From Coccinella septempunctata (lineage: Eukaryota; Arthropoda; Insecta; Coleoptera; Coccinellidae), in NCBI RefSeq assembly GCF_907165205.1, contig NC_058195.1:17422001-17486000 (forward strand): a stretch of 64,000 bases of DNA. The letters are read 5' to 3'. The position numbers and the translations under genes were made by a program. Below the pieces are notes generated by a model. That model made no database searches and was not told the DNA's origin. It saw only the letters and a list, made by a program, of their open reading frames with translations. Of the stretch, positions 54,789 to 64,000 are shown one piece after another; the stretch's first letter is position 1, and the number at the start of each line of letters is the position of its first letter.

Positions 54789-56527
54789 CAGGGTGAGTCA
54801 AAAAAGGGTAACTAGCTTTCTGGGGGTGATAGTACATTGAAAAATAAGTATAGTTTGATAAATGAACTCATGGCCCGAAATGCATATTAAGGGAGACATA
54901 TCCTTCCAAAGTTGATAAAATTAAAAAAAATTCCTTCGCATAACTTCCAAACGGTGAATGCCACCAGATTGAAATTTCGTGTATAAAGGTATGTTGTTAA
55001 AATACATTTTTTTATTACACTTCTACATTTTTGATATTGTTATATCGTGTTTTTAGAGGGTGGGTCATCATTTTTTTGGGACAACTTCTTTGGTTGTATT
55101 CGTTTTGATGCAAAATGTAAAAGCATTTGATGGAGCGAAGGAAATTACATTCATGTAATACATAAAAGTACCTATTTCAATAAGTACTTTTATCCAAATA
55201 CAAAAGATTGAACCGTTTTCATATATGAATTTTTGTAGTCACATGATGACAGCAGATTCATTCATCGCGATATTCATCGAAATTAGCAGGTCATGAACAA
55301 TATTATGTTCTTAATTTTATGATGATATAACCTTCCTGTGCCGTTGATAAACAATAACTACAACAATAATCTTGCAACGAGTCTTGCGATGAATGAATCT
55401 GCTGACACCATGTGACCACAAAAAAAATAGTATCTCGAAAATGGTTCAATTTTTGAATTTGGGTATGAGTACCTCTTTGGTGTAATTTTCTTCACTCCAT
55501 CGAATGCTTCAGTTTTTCTCACCAAAACGAATACAATGAAAGAAGTTGTCACAAAAACCATGACTCAACCTCTAACAGCACCCTTTATAACAATATCAGA
55601 AATGTAGCAGTGTAATAAAAAAATGTATTTCAGCAACATACATTCATGCACGAAATTTCAATCTGGTGGCATTCACCATTTAGAAGTTATGCGGAGAAAA
55701 ATTTTCAATTTTCAACTTTGCAAGGGCCACGAGGGTGGTCAAAATTGATGATACCTGAATTACAACTTTTTCAACCCAACGAGATAGAGGAAAATCCATG
55801 GCACATTACGGTCGTCTTTTTTCGAGAAACTAATAATGCCATCAACTGCATTCCTCTATCTTTTGTTAAAGGTCAAAATTAAAATTTAAACTTTGGCCAT
55901 TATCTCCATTTCTGTTGAAACTAGGAAGTTGAAATTGAAATATTATAGAGACACTTTTTGGATAGCCATCCAGTGGCGTACTATGATTTTTTCCAACAGG
56001 TATATTCATTTTGCTGAGCTATAACATAAATATGTGTTTTTTCTTGTGAAAACAGAAGTTTAAAATTACTTAGAAAGACTGAGGGCGATGTTTGAAATAT
56101 TTCTGAAACGGTAAAAAAATGACGATTCTTTCATTTCAAACTACTGTTTTCATAAGGAAAACACATCTTTATGTCATAGCTCAGCAAATATACCTGTTGG
56201 AAAAAATCATAGTACGCTACTGGATTGCTATCAAAAAAGTGTCTGTGAAATGTTTTCATTTCAATATCCTAGCACAAACAGAAACGGAAATAATGACCAA
56301 AGTTAGAATCGCTCAAATTTAAATTTTGGCCTATAACTCAAAAACAAAAGAAGATAGAGGAATGCAGTTGATTGCATTATTAGTTTCTCGAAAAAAGTCG
56401 ACATGAATGGCACATTCCTCTATCTCATTGGGTTAAAAAGTTGTAGTTCAGGTGTATCACCAATTTTGCCCACCCTGTACTATCACAACCAGAGAGGTCG
56501 GTAGGTACACATTTTTGACTCACCCTC
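54789..56527. mobile_element. Palindromic TA-inserting element F, split by element G
   Basis: The left end CAGGGTGAGTCAAAAAAGGG next to TA and the right end TTTTTGACTCACCCTC next to TA are inverted. The inner arms (54902-55090 and 55490-55725) match closely, including GTGAATGCCACCAGATTGAA and GAATACAA...GAAGTTGTC. The right arm breaks at about 55725 and resumes at 56478 with TACTATCACAACC, complementary to GGTGATAGTA in the left arm. Element G fills the gap. Confidence 0.7.
55730..56477. mobile_element. Palindromic element G inside F
   Basis: The right end is TTTTGCCCACCCTG before TA; the left end is the decayed complement GAGGGTGGTCAAAATTGATG. The arms match over about 330 bp (CAACCCAACGAGATAGAGGA; TAGCCATCCAGTGGCGTACT; CATAGCTCAGCAAATATACC). 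Its terminal and CCAGTGGCGTAC words are shared with the palindrome at 61672-62815. It ends about 290 bp upstream of the yellow-like TATA box. Confidence 0.7.
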
Positions 56528-56770
56528 TATATCTTGTACACCAAATAACAGCGGATTGTCCGAAATTAATTATTTTCTGTCGAATCCTAATGATTCAACA
56601 AACTTCGAAATAAGGGGAACAATGACATCGAACACATAAACAAACCAATGTAGTCGAGCAATGACTTAGTTCATTCAAAATATATAAACAATTTTTCAAA
56701 ATCAAGGGCAAACCTCGGACAATTGAACGAATATGCATGCTGCAATTTAAAACAACGTCGATCTAGCCAA

Positions 56771-56801
56771 TATAAAATCTCTGCAGAACTAGAAGTCACG
56801 C
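56771..56801 (+). promoter_or_regulatory. Core promoter of the yellow-like gene
   Basis: TATAAAA at 56771-56777, about 25-30 bp upstream of an initiator-like TCACGC at 56796-56801. The downstream distance to the coding start (about 105 bp, with a 63-bp intron) is consistent. No other TATA motif is as well placed. Confidence 0.6.
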
Positions 56802-56832
56802 ATTCCCATTTTTAGTTCTGTGGATTCAAAAA

Positions 56833-56895
56833 GTGAGTACCTCATTGATAGTTTTCACAGATAAGATAACTCAACATATCTTTTATCTATTGCAG
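56833..56895 (+). other. Intron in the 5' untranslated region
   Basis: The donor is GTGAGT (56833-56838) after CAAAAA; the acceptor is a pyrimidine-rich stretch ending TATTGCAG (56895), eight bases before the ATG. It is 63 bp, the common short size in insects. It removes a spurious upstream start in another frame. Confidence 0.7.
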
Positions 56896-56902
56896 ATCAA
56901 GA

Positions 56903-58030
56903 ATGGGAGTCTACAGTGTTATTCTCCTGGCCGCAGGTCTTTTCGTGGGTGCACTGGCCATAGATTGCAACAAGAACCTCTTACCCGATTTGAGCTACAA
57001 ACTCAGTGGAACTGAATTAGCTTTTCCCTGCAAAAGTACAGAAAACATATACAAACAGACTGGCAGATATATACCGAAAAACGTAATCGCTACCAGATTG
57101 CAAGTTTACCAGGAAAACGCAATTGTAGCACTACCAAGATATAAACATGGTGTGCCATACACCTTGGCCAAGTTCTCTCTGAAATCTAAAGGATGCAAAG
57201 CAATTCTGGAGCCTTTCCCCTGTTGGTCCATTCAAGAAGAAGGTAACTGTGAAGCCCTGCAGAACGTGATCGATATTGTTCTGGACCCTAACGATATTCT
57301 GTGGGTGTTGGACTTGGGTATCTGTAACACTTTGGAACAACCAATTCGTCGTTGTCCACCTAAGATTGTTGCCATCAACGCTGCGACAGGAATCGTTGTC
57401 AAAGTTGTAGATTTGAGTCCTTTCATATTACCCGAAAGCAGACCTCAATATATTTTGGTGGACTATGCCCCTGACGGTACAGCTTTCGTGTATGTTTCCG
57501 ATGCTGGAACTGGTTCAATCCTTGTATACAATGTATCACTAGCTAAAGTCTTCAGGGTAGTTCTTCCTCCTGCTGCCATTCCTCAGAACAAGGATGTCCT
57601 CTACATCGCTCTTGCAAGGAAATCATGCGGAAGTGTAATTTACCTCACGTATTTGTCCTCCCCTAAACTCTTCTCCATCAGGTGTGACCTTATCTACACT
57701 GGACAAGCTAACGGATGTGTTGTGGAAGCCGGTGTGAACCCACCAGGCACAAAACTCGTTATGTTGGGTACTGACAACGGTGCTGCAATCTTCTTCAGGT
57801 ACAAGGGCGAATCTGATATATTCATCTGGAACTCCGAAACTGCCTTCAAACCTGAAAACTTCCTCCTTGTTCAAAAGGGTGGCGACTGCAGATTGGCAAC
57901 ACAAGTCGTGCCTGGTTACAAGAGATTGATGTGGGCCTTGGAAAGTAATTTCTACGATTATATCTCGAACACTGTTGGATGTTTGGGAGCTTCTATGGTT
58001 GTTCAACCTCTCATCAAGACTTGTGAATGA
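56903..58030 (+). CDS. Yellow / major royal jelly protein family member, secreted
   Basis: A 375-residue protein, the only clear host gene in the window. Residues 1-19 form a signal peptide (hydrophobic ILLAAGLFVGALA), so it is secreted. The body matches the Yellow/MRJP beta-propeller fold: ATRLQVY (63-69), YTLAKF (86-91), the hallmark LWVLDLG (133-139), CPPKIVAIN (151-159), then YILVDY (183-188) and FVYVSDA (195-201). Thirteen Cys (22, 43, 98, 107, 116, 141, 151, 242, 261, 272, 329, 360, 374) and an Asn-X-Ser at 210 fit an extracellular protein. Family members act in cuticle melanin and catecholamine chemistry or have other secreted roles; several insect lineages have expanded sets. At 375 residues it is shorter than canonical Yellow (over 400). 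The coding part has no intron. The specific subfamily cannot be assigned. Codon use is more GC-rich than its surroundings. Confidence 0.93.
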   Translation: MGVYSVILLAAGLFVGALAIDCNKNLLPDLSYKLSGTELAFPCKSTENIYKQTGRYIPKNVIATRLQVYQENAIVALPRYKHGVPYTLAKFSLKSKGCKAILEPFPCWSIQEEGNCEALQNVIDIVLDPNDILWVLDLGICNTLEQPIRRCPPKIVAINAATGIVVKVVDLSPFILPESRPQYILVDYAPDGTAFVYVSDAGTGSILVYNVSLAKVFRVVLPPAAIPQNKDVLYIALARKSCGSVIYLTYLSSPKLFSIRCDLIYTGQANGCVVEAGVNPPGTKLVMLGTDNGAAIFFRYKGESDIFIWNSETAFKPENFLLVQKGGDCRLATQVVPGYKRLMWALESNFYDYISNTVGCLGASMVVQPLIKTCE

Positions 58031-58072
58031 ACATTAAGTTCTGACGCTGTTAAACTGTGATTTCTTCTTTTT

Positions 58073-58078
58073 ATTAAA
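58073..58078 (+). terminator. Poly-A signal of the yellow-like gene
   Basis: ATTAAA at 58073-58078, 43 bases after the stop codon; the most common variant of AATAAA. No perfect AATAAA occurs before it. Confidence 0.55.
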
Positions 58079-58080
58079 AA

Positions 58081-58429
58081 TCTGATAAATGAAATGGCTG
58101 TCTTTTTTTTGAGTAAATAATTTGCAATTCTTCAAGCTATCAACCAGAGCTGTGACGAGTACTGGAAAAAAGTGCTTCGAGCACTAAGCACCAACAAAAG
58201 AGGCTTGCGATTACTAAGCACTTTATAAATATGATTTTTCGAGCACTTTTCGAAAACTTTCGTGAGCCAGATAATTTGAGATAAAAACTGCATTCAATTG
58301 AAAAAACTCAGTTACATATGGAAAAATAAGGATTTCATCAATGAAGATATGAATTCTATAGCCATATCAGAATATTTTTGTTCGAACAAATGCTTTCATT
58401 TTCCTCAAAAATAGTAAAGTATTGAAAAT
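58081..58429. other. Unassigned spacer downstream of the yellow-like gene
   Basis: A 120-bp stretch (58150-58260) repeats words of the type AGCACTTT / CGAGCAC several times. Otherwise nothing is recognised. Confidence 0.3.
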
Positions 58430-59920
58430 TTGAGCGAACAGGAAAATAATAATATTATAATATTACCCACATACAAGTATCTAGGCATAAAACAGGCAAG
58501 AAAAATCAATCAGACCCAGATGAAGAAAGAATTAACGAAGGAGTTCACCCGAAGATTGAGGATAATGAGAACTGGTCTTAACAGCAAGAATCTGATAAAA
58601 GCAATCAACACAAAGCGCTGAGTTATTCATTCGGTAACATCTCTTGGACGACCAACGATTTAGCAGCTTTCCAGAGAAAAATAAGGACGATGCTGACTAA
58701 ACACAATAAATATCACCCCAAAAGCTCAATAGAACGGACAGAGATGCCACGGCATCTTGGGGGTAGAGGAATTGTTGATTTGTCCAACCGTATGTCCCAG
58801 GAAATTGAAGGACATGAGTAAGGCTACTTCGTCAGAACTCCATCGAGTAGTTTGTGTTGCTGATAGTTCTACGCCGTTAAAGCTACAACAGGATCATTTG
58901 GAAACCGTCGAACACTCTGCAGAAAGTAAAATGCAGAAACTGATTGGCAAACCTTTGCATGGAAGGCACCAGAACGAGGTCAACCATGATTACGTCGACA
59001 TATCTGCGTCGAACTACTGGTTGTCTTCCGGAAGGTTGTTTCCTGAAACAGAGGGCTTCATGCTCGCCATCCAGGATCAGGTGATTCTAACAAGAAATTA
59101 CATGAAATATATCGGCAAGGATGCCTCAGTGGCGGACGATAGCTGTCTTTATGGCTGTGCGACACATGGAACTATCCAGCACATCACGGGGGGATGTCAG
59201 AAGTTCGCGGGCACGGAGTACAAAAATAGACATGATGCTGTTGCCAAGATTCTTCACCAAGAATTGGCACTATAACACCAACTTCTAAGTTCGAAAAAGG
59301 TTCCCTATTACAATTACCATCAGGATTCTGTGTTGGAAAATGAACATCACAAGCTCTACTGGGATCGCACGGTTCTCACAGACCGGAAAATAACCCACAA
59401 TAGACCAGACCTCATATTGCTCAATAAGGATGAGGACAGAGCACTATTCATCGACGTGGAAATTCCAAATAATAACAATCTTTTAGATAGGCACACTGAA
59501 AAAATTTCAAAATACAGAGATCTCGAGGAACAAACCAGAAGACAGTGGAAGCTGAAAGATATCAAGACCATCCCTATTGTCATTTCATCTACAGGCCTGA
59601 TACCGAAGAATCTACAAGAGAACTTGAGGAAACTTCAGTTGGACGAAAATATCTATAGAGTCATGCAGAAGGCGGTACTGCTCGGAACGGCGAGAACTGT
59701 ACGCAAGTACATGGGGAATGCAGAGGAACACCGTCTGCTCCGACAGGAAGTGTGGGTGGAGCAGGAATCTAACCTACAGCAGGGAGCCGAGGGGCGACTG
59801 GAAAGGGCTCCAACAGAGCCTAATTCTTTTGATATCTGAGATATCTGGAAAAAGGGTTGAATTTTCCTCTGGAGAGGAGTGTGAAAGCTGCAAGGCTAAA
59901 GTCATAAGACTCTTCATTGA
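58430..59920 (+). pseudogene. LINE RT C-terminal part with endonuclease-like domain
   Basis: Read through two frameshifts (about 58618 and 58790) the protein continues: YKYLGIKQARKINQTQMKKE, LNSKNLIKAINT, YSFGNISWTTNDLAAFQRKI, HPKSSIERTEMPRHLGGRGI, then the stretch from 58757 (SSELHRVVCV..., CLYGCATHGTIQHITGGC finger-like Cys/His cluster), a stop at 59273-59275, then RKITHNRPDLILLNKDEDRA with LFIDVEIP and KYRDLEEQTR, ending at 59839. The PDL...(D/E)VE pattern resembles a restriction-type (PD-D/ExK) nuclease core as found C-terminal to RT in R2/R4-like LINEs. That clade assignment is an inference. The 3' untranslated end recurs at 45306-45510 and 50066-50235. Confidence 0.75.
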
Positions 59921-60200
59921 CGATTGAAACTATTTCTTACAGCACAAACGTTCGTAATTTCTCATGAAAAGGGTTTTTGGGCTCTAGATCAGCATGAAAA
60001 GAAATGTTTTTGACAAAAAACAGAAGCTTTTGAGCACAATTCCATCTAAGTTGTCAACCATTCAGGTGTAGAACACACCCAACACTTCTTGGATGCGAGA
60101 ACCATATTTTTGAAATATGAGGCATAATATTCAACAGATTCAAAGACTTATTTTTTATTGAGTCAATGATCAAATGATATAAATAATAAAAATCATCGAT
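59921..60200. other. Unassigned spacer
   Basis: Nothing recognised. Confidence 0.3.
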
Positions 60201-61001
60201 ATCGGGTATTTGGACAGGACTTTATTCTCCTTATATATTATAAGAGTGGCGGCGTTTCCAATTCTATCGACTTCTTCAGGACTTAAGGGCTACAAGAGAA
60301 TGCAACAATTAGAGTTATAAAAATGGTCAGCACAACTATCATGAAAAGAAAAGGTTACCTTGTTAATGTGAGAAGATTGACAAATTAAGGTGAGTGACAA
60401 CTAGGATATTGTCTTGGTATTTGATTGGGTATGAGAAGCAAGAACATTTTGGAATGAGCACACACATGTGAGTGATCGTCTATAATGGTATTAAAAATAG
60501 AGGTAACCTTATTTTTTCCTTTTCTATGATTCATGCAAAGAATATTATACTTTTTACATACTTCGTGTCAAGATATGACATGTCAAAAATTGCACAGTTG
60601 CATAAACCAACAATTACAGAAATAATTATAAAAAACAATAATTGTGAAAATACAAATACAAATAATCTACACTATAAACAACTCCGTACAAAGCGGCAAA
60701 AAGGAAATGGAAAAAACGACAGGATTGATCAATCGGACCGATTCAAGTAGAATGAAATATATGTTACTGAGTCCTTATACATCTTATCTTTAGTTAACGG
60801 TTAAGTTTTTTTATGTGTAACATTTCAGCAATATTTCTAGTTTGTTTGTTTCTTTCTGTTACTAGGTTTTTGACTTTGTCAATATCGAACTTATGTCCAG
60901 CTTAAAAAAAATTAGAAGAAAGAGCTGTCACTCAGTCAGTCTTTTCAGTGTGTTTCTTTGTGTAGTTAATGTGTTGTCTCACCCGGTCTTTAAGTTCCGT
61001 A
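60200..61001 (-). mobile_element. Penelope-like element, 3' portion
   Basis: On the minus strand this holds the C-terminal part of a GIY-YIG endonuclease and the sequence after it. At 60258-60288 (minus) CTGAAGA, AGT, CGAT / ATTG, GAAACGCC resembles the hammerhead-like motif found near the 3' ends of Penelope-like elements. The 5' continuation resumes beyond the insertion, at 63069. Confidence 0.65.
60775..61001 (-). pseudogene. Penelope GIY-YIG endonuclease, C-terminal part
   Basis: The minus-strand translation gives ELKDRVRQHINYTKKHTEKT, a stop, VTALSSNFF, a stop, AGHKFDIDKVKNLVTERNKQ, then TRNIAEMLHIKK. The order (L)K.R..QH - H.(L)..GH.FD...(V/I)K.L..E.N...R..(S/A)EM(L)HI is characteristic of the GIY-YIG domain that follows the RT in Penelope-like retroelements and nicks target DNA. 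Two stops make it dead. Confidence 0.8.
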
Positions 61002-63068
61002 GATTCGGGTGACTTGTGACGATTGTTGAATTCAATTTGTCATATTTTCAAAACGGTGATCTATTTTTATCTAAAAAAGAGGTTCGAATATGCTTACTAA
61101 ATCAGACTATTGATTAGGATATATACCATGCTTCATTATTCGGATATAAATTTTGAAAAAAATAAAATATACTTGTCCAAAGTCACCCACCGATTTGGGA
61201 GGCATGGGACACAAGTTAAAATGTATTGATTTCTCAGCTCTCAAATTAAATAGGTGACTTGGGACGGTGTATAGTTTTGAAAAATTAGAATTTGTGATTA
61301 TATAGTTGAAATTCGGTAAGGAAATTAAATGATAAACCAGTATTTCAGCGAAAGTAAATATATTGCAACTCAAATGTAAAAAATAACTAAACAAAACAAG
61401 GGAACTTTGATTTCTTTCATTCTTTGGTGATTTCTTTGTGGAAATAATGTAAATAATAATATCCTGTGAAAAATTGGCATATGTATTTCCTGCTGCCAAT
61501 ACTCCGCTTGTATCTATTCGGCATTGTCCCAAGTCACTCTATGAAACAACGAAATAAATGAACGAGATCCGTGTTGCCGTTTTATTTGTGAACAACCTTG
61601 TTTCATGACATATCTAATATCCCACGTAACCAGAAAAAAAAATTACACATGCACAAAGCGAAAAACATGTACAGGGTGGGCAAATTTCGATGTTTGAGCA
61701 CTACAGTTTTTAAACCAGCGGTGCTAGACAAAATCTGATACCCCATTCTCGTTCTCTTTTTCTGAGAAACTAACAATAGTAGTAGTCATTTTTGGCAGCT
61801 TTCTTTTGTTTTCGAGTTATAAGCAAAAATTGTAAAAATGGCGATATCGAAATAAATTTATATCTCCGCTAATACTGACGATAGAGCTCTGAAATTGTAA
61901 CATTATACAGGCACTTTTTTACGTAGAATCCAGTGGCGTACTCGCCTTTTTAGCAGGATTTTTAATTACGAAGCTATGACCCAAAGTTATGTTTCTTTAA
62001 ATGGGAACACTAGTTTTCTGTGCAATTTTTTGAAAGCTTAAATTTTGCTGATTTCAAAAATATATAACATCATATGGTTTGTATCAATATAAATAATGAA
62101 AAATGGTCAAAAACCTTTTTCCTCAATATTTCTATGGTTTCAACTTTTGATGAGCATAGAAAAATATAGCATCGTATGATTACCAGTGAATCCTTCTATA
62201 AGTCCTTTCATTATTATGAAAATTTATGAAATATATCTTGATTCAAATTTTGTGAAAATTGGTAAAAAGCATAGAAAGATGACATTGCCGGAAGGAGACT
62301 ACTTTTGATATAGGAAACTCTATTTTTCTGTGCTCGTCAAAAGTTGAAACCATAGAAATATTGGGAAAAAGTTTTTTTGACCATTTTCTAATATTTATAT
62401 TGTTACAAACCATATGATGTCATATATTTTTGAAATCAGTAAAAATTAAGCTTTCAAAAAATTGCACAGAAATCTAATGTTCCCATTTAAAAAAACATAA
62501 CTTTGGGTCATAGCTTCGTAATTAAAAATCCTGCTAAAAAGGCGAGCACGCCACTGGATTCGACGTAAAAAAGTGCCTGTAGAATGTTTCAATTTCAGAG
62601 CTCTATCATCAGTATTAGCGGAGATACAAATTTATGTCGATATCGCCATTTTTCCAATTTTTGCTTATAACTCGAAAACAAAAGAAAGTGGCCAAAAATC
62701 ACTACTACTATTGTAAGTTTCTCAGAAAAAGAGAACGAGAATGGGGTATCAGATTTTGTCTATCTCCTCTGGTTTAAAAGCTGTAGTGCTAAAACAACGA
62801 AATTTGCCCACCCTGTACAGGAGACTGCAAAGTTTAGGGCCATGAAAAAACGCGCTTCTACTTCTACTCTCCTGAATTCGTTAATTTTTCCTGTCAATTC
62901 AAACGCTCTGGTCACGGCAAACTCAGCAGGAATTAATTGTTAAACTGACCAAAAAGACTCTACACAATTTTATAAGTTTGTCCCTTCACTCATAAATGGT
63001 AAGAAACAAAGAAATCTGCGAGGGGGCAATTGTCCCAAGTTACAAGACTGTCCCAAGGTACCCAAATC
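61002..63068. mobile_element. 2.07-kb terminal-repeat element inserted in the Penelope GIY-YIG gene
   Basis: The ends are GATTCGGGTGACTTGTGAC and the complement GTCCCAAGGTACCCAAATC, imperfect 19-bp inverted repeats, each next to TA. Subterminal words of the type GTCCCAAGT(C/T)AC recur at 61183-61190, 61254-61264, 61524-61536 and 63030-63055 in both orientations. A 141-codon minus frame at 61107-61532 has no recognised domain. The element is itself interrupted by the palindrome at 61672-62815. The superfamily is not assigned. Confidence 0.7.
61672..62815. mobile_element. Palindromic TA-inserting element, ~470-bp arms
   Basis: A 1.14-kb element: left CAGGGTGGGCAAATTTCG, right complement CGAAATTTGCCCACCCTG, both next to TA. 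The arms are inverted nearly to the centre (AGAAAAAGAGAACGAGAATG; CCAGTGGCGTACTCGCC; TTTCAAAAAATTGCACAG; ACCATAGAAATATT). There is no coding part. Transcription through it would give a very long hairpin RNA. It shares its terminus and a CCAGTGGCGTAC word with element G at 55730-56477. Confidence 0.85.
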
Positions 63069-63450
63069 TACCGGTAATTGTTTAGTCTGACCTATGTAAC
63101 AACGATTGCATTTTGCAATTATGGCAAGGGATTTTGTAAATAACTTCGTATCAATGTGTAGGTATCAGGTACCTACTTTGTCTTTCAACCTAGTGAAAAA
63201 ATTCGTTGTAGGATGCGCAATTACATTTACATGTATTTTTTTAAACCTCATTAATGCTGTAGGGTAGCCCAGGAATGTGCAGTAGTTTGTAGTTTGAAAT
63301 ATTTAGAGTATTCTTTTTCTTTGTGTTTAATTGGCTGTCATTATATTGTTGTATTTTTTCATGGTATCAAGTAGGCTGGATAGTTACTATTAATGAGAAT
63401 CTTTCTGACTGTATTAAAATTCTTTTGGGGAAACTTTTGAGAACTAAGCG
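63069..63450 (-). pseudogene. Penelope RT-to-GIY-YIG linker and N-terminal GIY-YIG part
   Basis: The minus strand reads FNTVRKILINSNYP (about 63380-63420), LPYSINEVKK, VIAHPTTNFFTRLKDKV, then VIYKIPCHNCK and, after a +1 shift, NRCYIGQTKQL, stopping at the insertion boundary. 'RKIL..NYP', 'LFTRLKDK' and 'VYKIPC..C...YIGQT' are the expected landmarks, in order, of the end of the Penelope RT and start of its GIY-YIG domain. The remainder lies at 60775-61001, so the two parts were one gene before the 2.07-kb insertion. Confidence 0.8.
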
Positions 63451-64000
63451 TTAATGCTCTATAAACTACATATATGAATTGTTCATTATATGTGATTTTC
63501 AATTTTTATTTTACAAATAACAAAATTGGACAGTTACTTGTCTTTAAGACACTCAGTACAAGAAATCCGGCATGGTTTGAAAAAAAATATTTTTATGGGA
63601 ATTCAAACACAGTACATTTCATTTTCGCCACGGTAAACACATGATGTATATAAAACGTTTCAATAGAACCATAAATATTGAATGATATGATCATCAGAGT
63701 ATATTTGTTAATTGAGGATTTCTACCACTGCGTCGAAGAATTCCTCTCCCCTGTAGGTTTTCAAGTGATTCCTATTTATTTGATATATTTATTATTTCAG
63801 TTCTGTTATTTTTTTGTTTAATTATTTTTTCCGTGATTTTTCCTACCCATTGTTTCAATGTGACATAAGATCAATAAATATGATTAAGTATAATTATTAT
63901 TCTGATATCCAATAATGGGTATATTTTTTCACAAGTTTTTGACAGTTAAGTTTTGTAACGAGTGTCATTTTGAGACATCGTTACCAAGGGATTTGAACGG
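63451..64000. other. Unassigned end of window
   Basis: If the Penelope-like element is long, its RT should continue here on the minus strand, but no RT motif was recognised. The region is AT-rich and may have been replaced or heavily decayed. Confidence 0.3.

Noticed and set aside
56833..57015. A 60-codon open frame overlapping the start of the yellow-like gene
   Set aside because: It begins in the intron donor region and runs through the acceptor in another frame; splicing removes it.
57131..58006. Minus-strand open frames of 64-127 codons opposite the yellow-like gene
   Set aside because: They are antisense to a well-supported gene and show no domain.

Overview
The window is AT-rich insect-type DNA that is almost entirely made of dead and nested transposable elements, with one convincing host gene: a Yellow / major-royal-jelly family gene at 56903-58030 (+). 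That family, the short 63-bp introns, and the mix of Jockey-type and other LINEs, mariner/DD41D transposons, Penelope-like elements, Helitrons and piggyBac-type and hAT-type MITEs all point to an insect genome. A beetle is plausible but not proven. No tRNA, rRNA, operon-like or CRISPR structure was seen.

Layout. 1-2047: Jockey-type LINE with an ORF open to the window edge. 2.4-8.0 kb: copies of a TA-inserting MITE, a broken mariner and a 15-bp tandem repeat. 9.1-12.8 kb: a 1.2-kb 'TACTCCATTC' terminal-repeat element, a palindromic element with a hammerhead-like motif, and a 33-bp hairpin with an 8-bp target duplication. 13.5-16.4 kb: possible LTR, MITEs and a DD41D remnant. 16.4-18.4 kb: no recognisable element. 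18.4-26.5 kb: foldback element, second hairpin, TACTCC copy, and MITEs split by two different LINE insertions. 27.5-31.6 kb: palindromic MITEs, a transposase fragment and a LINE tail. 33.4-36.3 kb: second palindromic copy and one TACTCC element inserted inside another. 37.6 kb: third hairpin. 38.1-41.2 kb: long palindrome, then a LINE interrupted by a palindromic element carrying two hammerhead ribozymes, itself interrupted by a 269-bp Helitron. 42.6-51.3 kb: two DD41D transposases (one nearly intact, with an intron), and a duplicated LINE composite. 53.4 kb: piggyBac-type MITE. 54.8-56.5 kb: palindrome within palindrome, ending about 240 bp upstream of the yellow-like promoter. 58.4-59.9 kb: LINE pseudogene. 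60.2-63.5 kb: Penelope-like element on the minus strand, split by a 2.07-kb terminal-repeat element that contains a 1.14-kb palindrome.

How the parts relate. Most elements beginning CAGGGTG and flanked by TA look like non-autonomous or decayed relatives of a Tc1/mariner transposase group; the best copy (47429-48600) has 41 residues between the second and third catalytic Asp. The clearest unusual signals are: (i) a canonical type-I hammerhead ribozyme in each arm of the palindromic element at 40271-41090; (ii) three hairpin-only insertions of 29-36 bp, each with a perfect 8-bp target duplication; (iii) an element inserted into its own family, which fixes its ends and TA target. All boundaries were read by eye and may be off by tens of bases where copies are divergent.
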